From Paulinella micropora (taxonomy: Eukaryota; Cercozoa; Imbricatea; Euglyphida), in contig BJOX01000106.1 of the NCBI GenBank assembly GCA_009731375.1, positions 846,358 to 889,868 of the forward strand: DNA of 43,511 bases, in the 5' to 3' direction. The position numbers were made by a program, and so were the translations under genes. Below, one piece after another: positions 1 through 10,136 of this stretch (its first letter is position 1; every line of letters starts with the position of its first letter). Under the pieces are notes generated by a model. It saw only the letters and a program-made list of their open reading frames with translations. It made no database searches and had not been told where the DNA came from.

Positions 1-58
1 TCTCTCTCTCTCTCTCTCTCTCATTCTTTTTCTGGCCGACAAGAGTAATCTTTCTCTT

Positions 59-89
<31 letters not shown>

Positions 90-136
90 TTTTCTGGCCG
101 ACAAGAGTAATCTTTCTCTTTTCTCTCTCTCTTTCG

Positions 137-177
<41 letters not shown>

Positions 178-279
178 AATCTTTTTCTGGCCGACAAGAG
201 TAATCTTTCTCTTTCTCTCTCTCTTGCTCTCTCTCTCTCTCTCATTCTTTTTCTGGACGACAAGAGTAATCTTTCTCTT

Positions 280-323
<44 letters not shown>

Positions 324-350
324 TTTTTTTCTGGACGACAAGAGTAATCT

Positions 351-402
<52 letters not shown>

Positions 403-437
403 CTCTCTCTCTCTCATTATTTTTCTGGACAAGAGTA

Positions 438-505
<68 letters not shown>

Positions 506-574
506 TTCTCTTTCTTTCTTTCTCTCTCTCACTCTCTCTCTCTCTCTCATTCTTTTTCAGGACGACAAGAGTAA

Positions 575-615
<41 letters not shown>

Positions 616-661
616 TTCTTTCTCGCTCTCTCGCTCTCTCGCTCTCTCTCTCTTTCTCTTG

Positions 662-693
<32 letters not shown>

Positions 694-715
694 CTATCTA
701 TCTATCTATCTATTC
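1..715. repeat. (CT)n tract with seven embedded copies of a ~25-bp core
   Basis: Nearly pure CT dinucleotide sequence broken by a recurring core of the form TTTTTCTGGMCGACAAGAG followed by TAATC. Copies sit near 27, 89, 181, 247, 325, 419 and 551. The copies at 27, 89 and 181 have GGCCGAC; those at 247 and 325 have GGACGAC; the copy at 419 lacks a few bases and the copy at 551 is further altered. Spacing ranges from about 60 to 130 bp, because the CT spacer length varies. Long open frames through this region are repeat artefacts (Ser/Leu or Arg/Glu polymers) and are not genes. Confidence 0.95.
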
Positions 716-722
716 ATATATC
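689..722. repeat. short (TCTA)n microsatellite
   Basis: About six TATC/TCTA units directly follow the CT tract. Nothing else is seen here. Confidence 0.8.
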
Positions 723-782
723 TATCTTTGTGGTTGTGTGTTATTGATGTTAATATTCAGCTAAGAGCTTTGGATCGCTCAA

Positions 783-1268
783 TGCTCGACCTCCGAGTCT
801 CTTCTTCTTCTTCTTTTTCTTCTTCTTCTTCTTCTTCTTCTTCTTCTCCTCCTCCTCCTCCTCCTCCTCCTCCTTCTCCACCCACAAGCCCAGCCGCTTC
901 CCCTTCACCTTCCTCGACTCCGGAAGCTCGCCAGCGTTTGCAAGAGCTGGTCAAAGCCAAGCAGATTGCCCGCAAGGAGTGGGCCAGCGCGGCCAAGCGA
1001 TTGGTAGACCAAGTCAGTTCGCTCAAGTTTCCTCTCTCCACGCAATCGCAAGGCCTGGACAGGAAGCAGGCAGCACCCATCCTTGAGCGAATCACTAGAC
1101 GCTGCAACTACCTGCGAGAATCTGCGACGCGACTGCTGCGGCCATCTGAGCCAGAAGGGAAACAACGTGAGTTGAAAGCCCGTGGGCAGCTGCCAGGTGA
1201 TTCGCGTCCAGTTGCCAAGGCGCAGATTGAGTCCGCGTTGGCTCACGCTGCGACGTGGGCTAACACGC
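783..1268 (+). CDS. possible coding fragment, Ser/Pro-rich then helical
   Basis: One frame is open from the CT tract into a 10-N gap at 1269. It starts with a (TTC)n/(CCT)n stretch giving poly-Ser and poly-Pro. From about 890 it changes to a non-repetitive, mixed-composition sequence rich in Ala, Arg, Lys, Glu and Leu, as expected of a helical protein. An ATG lies at 782, but nothing upstream supports it as a true start. I recognise no family. It could be an exon, a gag-like fragment or a chance open frame in GC-rich DNA. The gap hides its end, and the sequence beyond the gap is microsatellite. Confidence 0.3.
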
Positions 1269-1305
1269 NNNNNNNNNNCTTGCATTTATTCATATATTTA
1301 CTGCG

Positions 1306-1328
1306 TCCATCCATCCATCTATCTACCC

Positions 1329-1377
<49 letters not shown>

Positions 1378-1475
1378 CCTACCTACCTATCTGCTACCTA
1401 TCTACCTACCTACCTACCTACCTACCTACCCACCTACCTCTTCTACCCCAATACCTACCTACCTACCTACCCTGC
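1306..1475. repeat. (ATCT)n / (ACCT)n compound microsatellite
   Basis: ATCC, then ATCT, then ACCT tetranucleotide arrays in series directly after the 1269-1278 gap. Open frames across it are repeat artefacts. Confidence 0.9.
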
Positions 1476-1561
1476 CTAACGAAACAGTTGGGAGGAAGAA
1501 CAAGACGCTGTTGAGCTCTCGCATGAAGTGCCACATCGCCCCGCCTGAGACACCAATGTAA

Positions 1562-1988
1562 GAATTTCACCGCAGAAACCGCTCCATGGTCCCGATGGAA
1601 TTTTGACCGCATAAAGCGGTGAATTTTCCATCGCAAAAGCAGCCGTTACCTTTTGTAAAACGTGCCGTCTAGCCCGTACAATCCCCCCTAGCTCACCTCG
1701 AGCGTGAATTTGTGCTTTGCATAAATCACCCGTCCGAGCATTAAGATAATCATCCCCTGGTTAAAATAGTTGGTCATGGTTAATACTAGTATTCAATATT
1801 GATCATGTTAATAATGTTTACATAGAGAATACCATATCATATATAATATGCGTATCAAAATATATGCATAGAAATGCGCAAATGCACCCGCAAGTATTGA
1901 TTAATTGAAAACATTTATATACTGCATATTATTATCATCGTATTGGGACCAGTTCCCTTTCTTGTTGTTGTTGTTGTGTTTTTTAAAC
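1562..1988. other. intergenic, nothing recognised
   Basis: Unique sequence of mixed composition, becoming AT-rich. No open frame with protein character, RNA gene or repeat is seen. Confidence 0.6.
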
Positions 1989-2136
<148 letters not shown>

Positions 2137-2216
2137 CCTTACCCTGTCCGTCCAATATTGGACGCAAATGAAGGCATGAATAAATAGATAAATAAATGAA
2201 TAAATAAAATTAAAAG

Positions 2217-2373
<157 letters not shown>

Positions 2374-2880
2374 CCCGTGACATATGACCCTCTGAAAAAT
2401 AGCAGGGGCTGGAAAGTCTTAGGTAGTACGGATTGCGTATATTAAAGTTATAAATGCAGGAAAGCTAATTATGCATTAAAAACAAATAATCAACAATATT
2501 AATGCAAATTTATTAATAATATATGTTTAGCGTTAAAACCACTTTTATCTTCGCTGCAGTACCATCTAACAGTTCTGTACAGTTCGCAAACTAATTGCGA
2601 AATCAGTCCGCACACTGGTTGAACGCAAACACAAGTGTATATTGCCAAGGTTAGGGGTATTTAATAAATATTCTTGAACCGATAAGGACTGTTGACAGGC
2701 CTCATCTGCAGTGACTCACGTGTTGGCTCCGGAAAACAACTAACGAATCATGATCACAAGTGTCCTTGTAACCAGTACCAAGCTTAACCCCCAAACTTGA
2801 GTCAGAGAGGCGGCTCGGACCCGAATCCGAACTTCGGACCGGACCCGGCGTCAAAAGGGGAAATATAGATGGCCGAGCAC
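2374..2880. other. intergenic flank left of the LTR element
   Basis: About 500 bp without a recognisable gene, ending in the GACA that flanks the 5' LTR. Confidence 0.6.
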
Positions 2881-2884
2881 GACA
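2881..2884. repeat. target-site duplication GACA, left copy
   Basis: GACA immediately precedes the first base shared by the two LTRs. The same four bases follow the 3' LTR at 21462-21465. Four to six base duplications are usual for LTR-element integration. Confidence 0.6.
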
Positions 2885-3545
2885 TATCGGAATGACTACC
2901 GTACCGGACCGAAATATTAATATTGTTAAACTTTCTTCAAGTTTACGCTTCTATTTTTAGTTCCGTTACTTCATTTTTTCCGTTTATTTATCAATTGTCA
3001 TAACTTGTAGTTGTTACGTTTTCAACTGCAGTTAACATATCAACTTACTTTATTTCCCTTTAACAGCTAGCTTTCTGGGAAAAGCGTGACTATTGCCTTT
3101 TTTCCCCATATCTGAAAATTTGTATTCCATTCGGATCGCTATTTCCTGTCTCCAGTCATGCTTTATTTCCTTGGACAGTGTTTTCCGTTTTCCAGTCAAC
3201 ACTTCAAGTAAAATGGTGAAACAAGTCAGATAGGTTAGTTAAAGTGATAATACTGGCTTAAAATATTTTCCTTTATTTTTCTCAGACCAACTTGAACAAC
3301 TCCAATTGCTGCACAACACGTGTAGCACTTGAATTCTATTCGTTAATTCTCACAATTTGCATTGTTTCGCAAGGGACAAGTAGTCTGTCAAGCAAGTGTA
3401 CTAAATAAACTTGCATTGACCATCCCAGCGTCTTTTGGTATCTTCCCTGTTCTCGGAAGTATTTTGAGATCAAATGACAGCCGTGTGTGTATTCATTTGA
3501 ATGCCGGTTGGTAATTTCCTCACAGGAGTGTAGTCAAGACTTACA
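2885..3545 (+). repeat. 5' LTR (661 bp)
   Basis: It aligns end to end with 20806-21461. It starts TATCGGAATGAC and ends CAAGACTTACA, so the outer dinucleotides are TA...CA rather than the usual TG...CA. An AATAAA polyadenylation signal lies near 3404. The LTRs differ at dozens of positions plus several indels, which suggests an old insertion. No clear TGG-starting tRNA primer-binding site follows at 3546; the next bases (ATTCGAATTT) instead resemble the T-loop of a tRNA. Confidence 0.9.
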
Positions 3546-3939
3546 ATTCGAATTTCCCTTTATTTTCGGAAGAGTCACACTTAGTATGTGCTGTGCACAA
3601 CTCGAATTGGGGAACACCTATCTGCTTCTGGAAACACCCGTGCCAACAGCGAGCAAGCTCAAGGTCTGCCATTACACCCACCCCAGACAGCTAGTTCACC
3701 TGTCATTGAGTGGCAGTTCATGGTGACCGTTGTTCATGTTCATCACACGCAGAGAGGCGACTTGTATCATGTATACAAGTCTTGTTCAAGTCTCAGTTCA
3801 AGTCTGTTCAAGTCCCTTGCATACATAGGACAGTCCCTCAAGCAAGCCCCATCGAGTAGCAACCAACCCTAAAGGTCTCCTTCGCAAATTCCAGACCTGT
3901 TTGCTACATCGTGTGTCTTCTACGTTCAGGTGTGACGAA
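3546..3939 (+). other. 5' leader of the LTR element
   Basis: About 390 bp between the LTR and the first credible gag start. Open frames here lack protein character. It should contain the primer-binding and packaging signals, but I could not locate them. Confidence 0.55.
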
Positions 3940-6752
3940 ATGAGCCTTCCAGCCTCATTAAATCCTCGCCCCAATTACGACCTGGTCAGTCAGGAATTAT
4001 ACCACCGAGAGGAATGCCTCAACATCTCTCGTACGCGGCGCAACAACCTCAAGGTCCCCTTCATAGACACCTACAGGAAGGCCCTCAAGGACGGCTCGGC
4101 CAAGAAGCTCTCGCCCCAGACGGACGGAATCAGCCGCGCCCACTTCATTAAGGTCGTACTAATGACTTTAAATAAGGACCTCTGCCCCCTCTTAGCGAAA
4201 GCAGTAAAGGACTGCCTTCTCAATCTTGAGGAGGAGCCTTTTCTCCCCATGCAGCCCCTTGAGCAGATGGTGGATTATTGGTTGGACCCATCCACTTTCC
4301 ACAAGTGGACCGCTTATAGGGGTGAGAGAGACCTAGCTATAAGTGTGTACAACGACCTTGCGAAAAAGGTCGGTTGGGTTCTATCCCCGGACAACGTCCC
4401 CAGCTCCATACGCTACGTGACGATTCCGGCACCAGCGGCCACGGCGGCTCCTACCATGGGCCCAACTCGCCCCCCGCTGGCAGGAGCAACGACAACGACT
4501 ACGACTACGACCACGGCTACAGCTACGGCAGCGNNNNNNNNNNTACGACTACGGCTACAGCTACGGTAGCGACGATGCCTCCGGCTACGGTGGCAGCATC
4601 GTCATCGCGCTTCATGGCTGCCCCCGCCCCGGTAAGGTTCCCCCCAACTGGCTCCCAACGCTTTGGTGGCCCCATTACAGCCTTCCCAGGTCGACCCTCT
4701 CGCCCTTCAGGAAGTAGTTTGGGCCCCATAGGCGGGTCAGAGGCACAGCGTTCTCTGTTTTCCCGACCGAGACCGCCTGTTGAGGGAGCATTTTCCCCAC
4801 TAACATCAGGGCATGGTTCATCCCCGACCCCGAGGTTTTCTCAACGGAGCCCAAGCTTCCCGGGATCATTCGCCTTCCCTCCGGACTCCCGGTACGAAGA
4901 CAGCGGCGCGCTTTTTGTCTCCCCATACGGAAGGGTAGTCGAGGAGGAAGAAGAGTCGAAAGGGCCTCTGTTCTCTTTCTCTCCAGAGCGAGGGGCAGAG
5001 CCAGCCGACGGTGACAGCCTCCCCCTACCCCCCCGAGTCGGGCACTGCCAGTCCTCAAGCCGACCCCGTTCTGCCCCTCCACGTATTGTGACTTTCTCCA
5101 CAGTTATGCAATCGCTCCCGCCAGCTGGTGGGAGCGACGAAGATGGAGAGACCAGGACGGCGGTTGTGGAAACCGCAGCCTCCGCAGCAGTCACGCCAGA
5201 GGTAGCCGGAACGGGTCTAGCCAGCCCAGCTGCCCCGACGATCAAAGCGGAGGAAGACAACCCGTCTGGGAGTAGAGGGACAACTAGTGCACCCTCTAGT
5301 AGTGGCGAGCAGCCCTCGTCGAGTAGTTCCGAGCCGTCACGTACCCGGAATGGTATACGCTTTAGTGGCAGCACCGTCCTTATGATGGTAGCGCCATTTG
5401 AGTCTGTTACCGAACGGAACCAACGCCGCATGCGGGAGATCAAAAAGCTTAAGTTCGACCATGTATCATTAGGATACACCTTGCGCCTGTTTCTTTCCAA
5501 TCTTTCCCTTTTTATGACTCAGTCTGAGGCCGAGATATTCCTCAACGCGTGGTCGGCAAGAACTTCTTCCAAAGACTCCTACATGAAGTCTCTGCAGCTC
5601 TTGCCATGGATCTGGCTGGACTACCGAGTAGACTCACGATGGAAAATCGACATCGTCTACGACGTTACCAAGCCTTTCGGCCCGAGTTACAGGAATGACA
5701 TGAAGAGACGGTCGAAAGAGAACTTGGCCAATTATATCACGCCTCTACAGAAGCTCTTCAGGCAGCTGCAGAACGAAGGCCTTGTGGCCGAAGATTCCCA
5801 TAAGTATGAGGTAGCCCGGCGATGTGTCTCCCCTATGGAGATACAGCACATAGAGGCCCTGCAGATAGAAAGGAAGAAGCGGGGCATTGCGCCGACACGC
5901 ACGTTGGAAGAGATGAGGTACCTCATCCTCAAGGCTAACCCGCGTACCTTGACGGATTGGGACCCCAAGATGATCCTGACGGCACCGGAATCCGACTACG
6001 GCCGGCGCCCTCCTCGTAAGGAGAGGGCCAAGGAGAGCACGAGGAAGCCAAGAACCAAGTGGCCCCGTGACATCCCCTCGGGTAGTCAGCTGCAGGTCGT
6101 GGCGAGGCAAGCTCCGACGTCCCATCAGCAGAACAAGCCGAAGTCTGGCCCGGGCCCGGACCAACGCAAGGGCTCTGCACCTTCGAGTTCGTCCGGCGGG
6201 CGTACAATCAAGACTGCACGCTTTTCTGGGGCCAACGCGATCAAGATCGCCAAGCCGGCCCAGTGGACGAAGGACCCCGCCAAGGAGAAACGCGCGCCGC
6301 ACAACAAGAGCTCCGAGCCCAGCGCCTACTGTCAACACTTCGGCAAGGTCGACAAACCAAATCATAGACTCGAAGTTTGTAGGACACGCACGCGCGATCT
6401 GGAGAAGGGGCTCAACTCGCATTGGTGCCCCCCGCGGGCCGGGAAGCAACGCGCTGGCCCCGGACAGAAAGATCGACGCGGAAAAGACCGCAAGGAACGC
6501 AAGGATGCCCCTATGGCGGCGGTGATGGCGGCTCAAGCGACGGTAGACGACCCTAGCCAGGTAAGCACCCATAATATATTGAACGACGGGACTGACACGG
6601 CTCTTGAATGCCGTTATGTCGCTCCCGTACGACCTCGTAAGGCAAATGTCCATCAAGGACGGGTCCTGGCTATTGCCGGACTGGATCAGACCGCCGACAA
6701 GGCTATCGACATCTTTGTCATAGTTGACACGGATGTAATACCTTGGGGCTGA
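3940..6752 (+). CDS. gag: Gag polyprotein running into protease, interrupted by a gap
   Basis: Structural protein that would assemble the cytoplasmic particle packaging element RNA. The start is ATG 3940; the frame before it has no ATG. The frame runs to a (ACGACT)n Thr tract and a 10-N gap at 4534-4543, then continues in a different frame to 6752; the gap length is arbitrary, so the switch means little. After the gap come a Ser/Pro/Gly-rich linker (to about 5340), a helical capsid-like block (about 5350-5960) and a basic region. A degenerate zinc knuckle follows at 6330-6380: Cys-X2-Phe-X7-His-X4-Cys, with Phe where the second Cys is expected. The frame ends in the protease active-site region (next entry). 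Confidence 0.75.
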
Positions 6753-7972
6753 TCCACCCATGCTTGTCCTCCAAGATGGGCCTGACTGAAATGGATTTGC
6801 CCATCCTGACAGCCCGCACGGCTCAAGGGATCATAACTATGGTCAGAGGCATACGTCTCTACATCCAAGTCCTCCCTACAAGAGGCTGGGATGAGATTTA
6901 CCTCTACACCTCCCAGCATGTTCCCCCGGGAGCGGATATTCTAATGGGCACTGCCCTTATCATGCAGACCAATATATCCACGGATGCCCTTTTCACCCGT
7001 ATGGCAGCTGGCCAACAGTGGCCGGCCGTGCCGACACGGGCGGAGGACGAACAAATCCTTTTGGACGATTTCGAGATCCTGACCCCGACAGCCCAGCGGG
7101 ACTGTCAATCAATCCTAAGAGATGGTCCCTGCCACCAAGTGGTCACGCTGATGGACCTCCCCTCGGATTATAACGACGAGGAAGCCCAAAAGCAAGGCCT
7201 TAAGGAATGCCCTTTTAGTCTCCTGCCTTTGGTGGCGATCACCACTGACGGGAGTGATGATGAAGAGGAACAGGAAGAGAAAGAAGAAAGCGAAGAGAAG
7301 ACTGACGAGACGGAGGAGAAGCAGGAGGACAGTACTGACCATACATCCCCCACACCGCAACAGACACGATCTCGGACCACAGCGGCCCGGCTGGACCGTA
7401 CACCGGTCTCGGCTTTTCCGATCACGGGTCTTCCCCCAATACGCGAGGAGGAGGATGTGACTCCTCAGGGACCACCGTCACCTAGTGAGACGGCGACGCC
7501 AGCCCAGGCTGATCTTGAAGGAGCCACCGCTTCAAGCTCAAGCTCGAGTTCTTCGAGCTCGGGGCAAGATCACCGGGCCACGCAAGCCTCACACGTGACT
7601 CCCGGAGGACCATCACCCACTCCCTCCACCGCGTCTCCTAGCGAGTGGGCGCGCAAGCCCGGATCGGCCGATACGCCTAGCCGGTTAGGACCCAGGGAGT
7701 CTCCCATAGAACCTACTTTCTCACCGACAACTCCCGCTTACTCGCCCGCTTTGTCGAACGTCACGTCACCGTCTCTCCCAGACGCCAAGGCACAACCAGG
7801 TGCTAGCGTTACATCGCCCGCTCTCTCGAACGTCACGTCTCCTAGCGCACTACTTTCCCCTCCAAGACCGACCCAGTTTGAGAGGGAGCTTATAGTGATA
7901 GATGGCACGCCCCAGGCGGCGACATCGTCGTCAGAGACACCGGCGCGTCAAAACGCTACGATCGCAAGCTAG
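6590..7972 (+). pseudogene. retropepsin-like aspartic protease with acidic, Ser-rich tail; frameshifted
   Basis: The catalytic segment near 6720 reads Val-Asp-Thr-Asp where retropepsins have Asp-Thr/Ser-Gly, so the Gly is replaced. Directly after it the coding frame changes at a GGGG run (6745-6748); the downstream frame runs from there to 7972. It contains a hydrophobic ILMG segment near 6939 that fits the second conserved strand (ILG) of retropepsins. Then follow an acidic Glu/Asp/Lys stretch (7255-7330) and a long Ser/Thr/Pro-rich tail. A -1 shift could be programmed, as in many gag-pro junctions, but with the altered active site a one-base loss in the G run is as likely. Confidence 0.55.
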
Positions 7973-8930
7973 CTCCTCATCGTCCTCTTTGCCACGATCA
8001 CTTCCACCCTTAGCCCAGCAATCGCCTATACCAGGAATGCCACAATTTTGGACACAGGGATCACAGCGATCATTGGGATTTTCTCTCATGTCCTGCCGCT
8101 ATGGATCAATCTCCCCTAACGCAGCTCGAACCTTCCCACAAGGAGATTTGAATCCGACTAACCTTCAGCTCATAGCGGTCCGAGGCCGCGCTATAACGGA
8201 TACTGGCATGAGACAACTCGACCAGGAAAGACCTACAACTCCACGGAAAGCGGGTCTATCAACCCCGGGTCGAAGAAAAAACATCATGCACCCAGTAGGA
8301 CCACGCATGGTTACCCGCACACATGTCGAGTTCGAGAGAGATATGCACCGTGAGGGCAAGAGCATACCAGCTGTCCCGCAAATAGGAGGTGCGGTTTTGA
8401 AGGACGTTTATAATGACAGGAAGTCACTGTTCATTATTCAAAACCCGATTGTCCGCCTCCGCCCCTATTGGGAAGATCTCGTCCAATTCGGTCAGCACAT
8501 TAAATGCAACCATCGTTGCTACTATTACCTGCCTTACCTCATCCGGGTCCATGGGATCTACGAGGACCCGTCTTTTGACGATCCAGGCAATATCACGATA
8601 GTGCGACACCGACTCGAGATCCGCGAGGACGTTGGGCATGAAATACCGCTTCATGGCGGCCACATACATCTAGATCGGTGCTTCTCACAGCTCCGTCAAT
8701 TGACAAGATATGAGGACATGCACCAACATAGTTACGCAGCCACACGCTTATACTCGAGCCAGCTGATTAGATCAGTAGCATACGTAGCCCTAGAGTCCAA
8801 CAGGCTAAGGCGTGGGCCCGGATTTCCCTACGCCAGTTGCCGGAAATCATGGCACAAGTCAACCAAAGAGACCGAATATTCCTCGACAACAAGGGATACA
8901 TCGCGCATATATTGGCCCAGGTTACATTGA
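7902..8930 (+). CDS. unassigned frame after the protease, basic and Ser-rich N-terminus
   Basis: Open frame overlapping the end of the protease frame in another phase. ATG 7902 is followed by an Arg/His-rich stretch and poly-Ser. From about 8390 the sequence has ordinary globular composition, with aromatic residues and scattered Cys and His. I do not recognise the family. In the +2 phase, immediately after the protease stop, lies a strongly hydrophobic signal-peptide-like stretch (separate entry), so the true reading phase between 7970 and 8390 is unclear. Its place between protease and RT is unusual for this class. Confidence 0.4.
   Translation: MARPRRRHRRQRHRRVKTLRSQASSSSSSLPRSLPPLAQQSPIPGMPQFWTQGSQRSLGFSLMSCRYGSISPNAARTFPQGDLNPTNLQLIAVRGRAITDTGMRQLDQERPTTPRKAGLSTPGRRKNIMHPVGPRMVTRTHVEFERDMHREGKSIPAVPQIGGAVLKDVYNDRKSLFIIQNPIVRLRPYWEDLVQFGQHIKCNHRCYYYLPYLIRVHGIYEDPSFDDPGNITIVRHRLEIREDVGHEIPLHGGHIHLDRCFSQLRQLTRYEDMHQHSYAATRLYSSQLIRSVAYVALESNRLRRGPGFPYASCRKSWHKSTKETEYSSTTRDTSRIYWPRLH
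7973..8119 (+). other. signal-peptide-like hydrophobic segment
   Basis: In the protease-tail phase, the codons right after the stop at 7970-7972 encode LLIVLFATITSTLSPAIA, a run with the look of a secretion signal core and cleavage site. An N-glycosylation-type Asn-Ala-Thr and a second hydrophobic stretch follow before a stop at 8117. The Arg-rich start at 7902, in the neighbouring phase, would supply the basic n-region only through a frame change. That link is inferred and not seen. Confidence 0.3.
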
Positions 8931-9240
8931 CTGTCAAGCCGTTCAGGCCTTTGCAGGTGTCACTATGAAAACCATGAACGCCTGCCATCAGGAGCGTGAC
9001 CCGGGCCTTTCCCAGCCCGAGGATATCCTCCTGTCGGAATGCATCGTGTTCGTTCCTTGCTTGCAAGGACCAGCCCCCATACAAACCAACCCCCAGGATG
9101 ATTGGATGTGCATCGAGAAACGCACCGAAGTAGATGCGCATCACGATCGCTTTGTCAAAAACCCTGCGGTAACTCACCGCTGCGGCATCCAGTACGTCGA
9201 AACGAACCGTGTACCCCGCAACATATCAGTAGGTTGCTGA
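8812..9240 (+). CDS. unassigned Cys-containing frame
   Basis: Open frame in a third phase overlapping the end of the previous one. From about 8915 it has plausible protein composition with about seven Cys residues up to its stop at 9240. It could continue the preceding protein after an indel. No family is recognised. Confidence 0.35.
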   Translation: MGPDFPTPVAGNHGTSQPKRPNIPRQQGIHRAYIGPGYIDCQAVQAFAGVTMKTMNACHQERDPGLSQPEDILLSECIVFVPCLQGPAPIQTNPQDDWMCIEKRTEVDAHHDRFVKNPAVTHRCGIQYVETNRVPRNISVGC

Positions 9241-9500
9241 ACGGTCTCCCTCTCAAGTTGGTATTGCCGGCCATGGTTATGAATCGGACCCCACTGACGA
9301 TGTTTCACCATCCGCCGGTTTGGGGACGATCCAGAGCTCAATTGGCCTCAATTCTGGCTTTTGGGCTGGACCAGGAAGACCCGATATCCGATACCCTGCT
9401 TTTCAGGCATTACATATCATACTCGCACGAACGACCATATGGTTTCATGGGCCACCTATCAGGACTCTACCCGGGACATGGGGGACAGAGTGTGTCTCAG
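9241..9500 (+). other. coding-like sequence up to an assembly gap
   Basis: All three plus frames are largely open here, so the coding phase cannot be chosen. It ends at the 10-N gap 9501-9510. Confidence 0.4.
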
Positions 9501-9510
9501 NNNNNNNNNN

Positions 9511-9745
9511 TCATCGCCCGCTCATATGGGTATACCACGCCAGAAGCCCGATGGTTGTCGGATGGGTCCTAGACCACCTTCAAACTATCCGCTTCAAGGT
9601 GGAATACATTCAGGGTAAACATAATCTCCTTCCTGATGCCCTCTCTCGTGTTCCTTGTATATCGCCCGGCCAACCCACTCTCCTCGGGGAAGTCGAAGCG
9701 ACGAATCAGCTACTGGACACTATCCCGGCAACTATGTTACAGTCC
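9511..9745 (+). pseudogene. isolated RNase H / linker fragment of pol between two gaps
   Basis: 235 bp nearly identical to 13859-14093 and 17999-18233 (RNase H C-terminus and start of the integrase linker), flanked on both sides by 10-N gaps. It matches the second pol copy at one diagnostic base (GTA, not CTA, near 9530) but has its own difference near 9620. It is out of place before the rest of pol, so it is most simply a misplaced read block or a third copy. Confidence 0.9.
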
Positions 9746-9755
9746 NNNNNNNNNN

Positions 9756-9931
9756 AATGATGAAGACTAAATATAAGCTTTTCGAATTGGAAAACTCAAC
9801 ATTTTTGTCTACTCAAACATTGATCGAAAAAGAGTTGATTTGAATTTCAAACGTGGGATATATATATATATATATATATATATAACTTGGGGTGTGATTT
9901 TGCCACTTAAAAGTCGTCAATATATATATAC

Positions 9932-9974
<43 letters not shown>

Positions 9975-10110
9975 GTATATATAAAAACATACACACACAC
10001 ACACACACAAACATACACACACACACAAACACACACACACACACACACACTATCTCGGCTGCCCTATTTTCGTACGATACCATTTGCCTTCGAGCACTTA
10101 TGGCAGTGGT
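9756..10110. repeat. (TA)n and (CA)n dinucleotide tracts with AT-rich linker
   Basis: Short unique AT-rich sequence after the gap, then two (TA)n arrays (about 9858-9882 and 9940-9970) and a (CA)n/(ACAA)n array (about 9990-10050). Open frames through it are repeat artefacts. It interrupts retroelement sequence and is probably a microsatellite-rich insertion or an assembly join. Confidence 0.85.
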
Positions 10111-10136
10111 TTGCATGTCTCTACGATCTTTTTCGA

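Noticed and set aside
84-574. Open frames coding Arg/Glu or Ser/Leu polymers in the CT tract
   Set aside because: They follow from the dinucleotide repeat on each strand; there is no start context and no non-repetitive part.
5745-6761. Minus-strand 338-codon frame under gag
   Set aside because: Antisense shadow of the GC-rich gag region; composition is Arg/Leu/Ser-skewed and no motif is seen.
8424-8669. Minus-strand 81-codon frame with protein-like composition
   Set aside because: It lies antisense to a plus-strand frame of the retroelement; one strand of a GC-balanced coding region often yields such a shadow, and nothing supports a separate gene.
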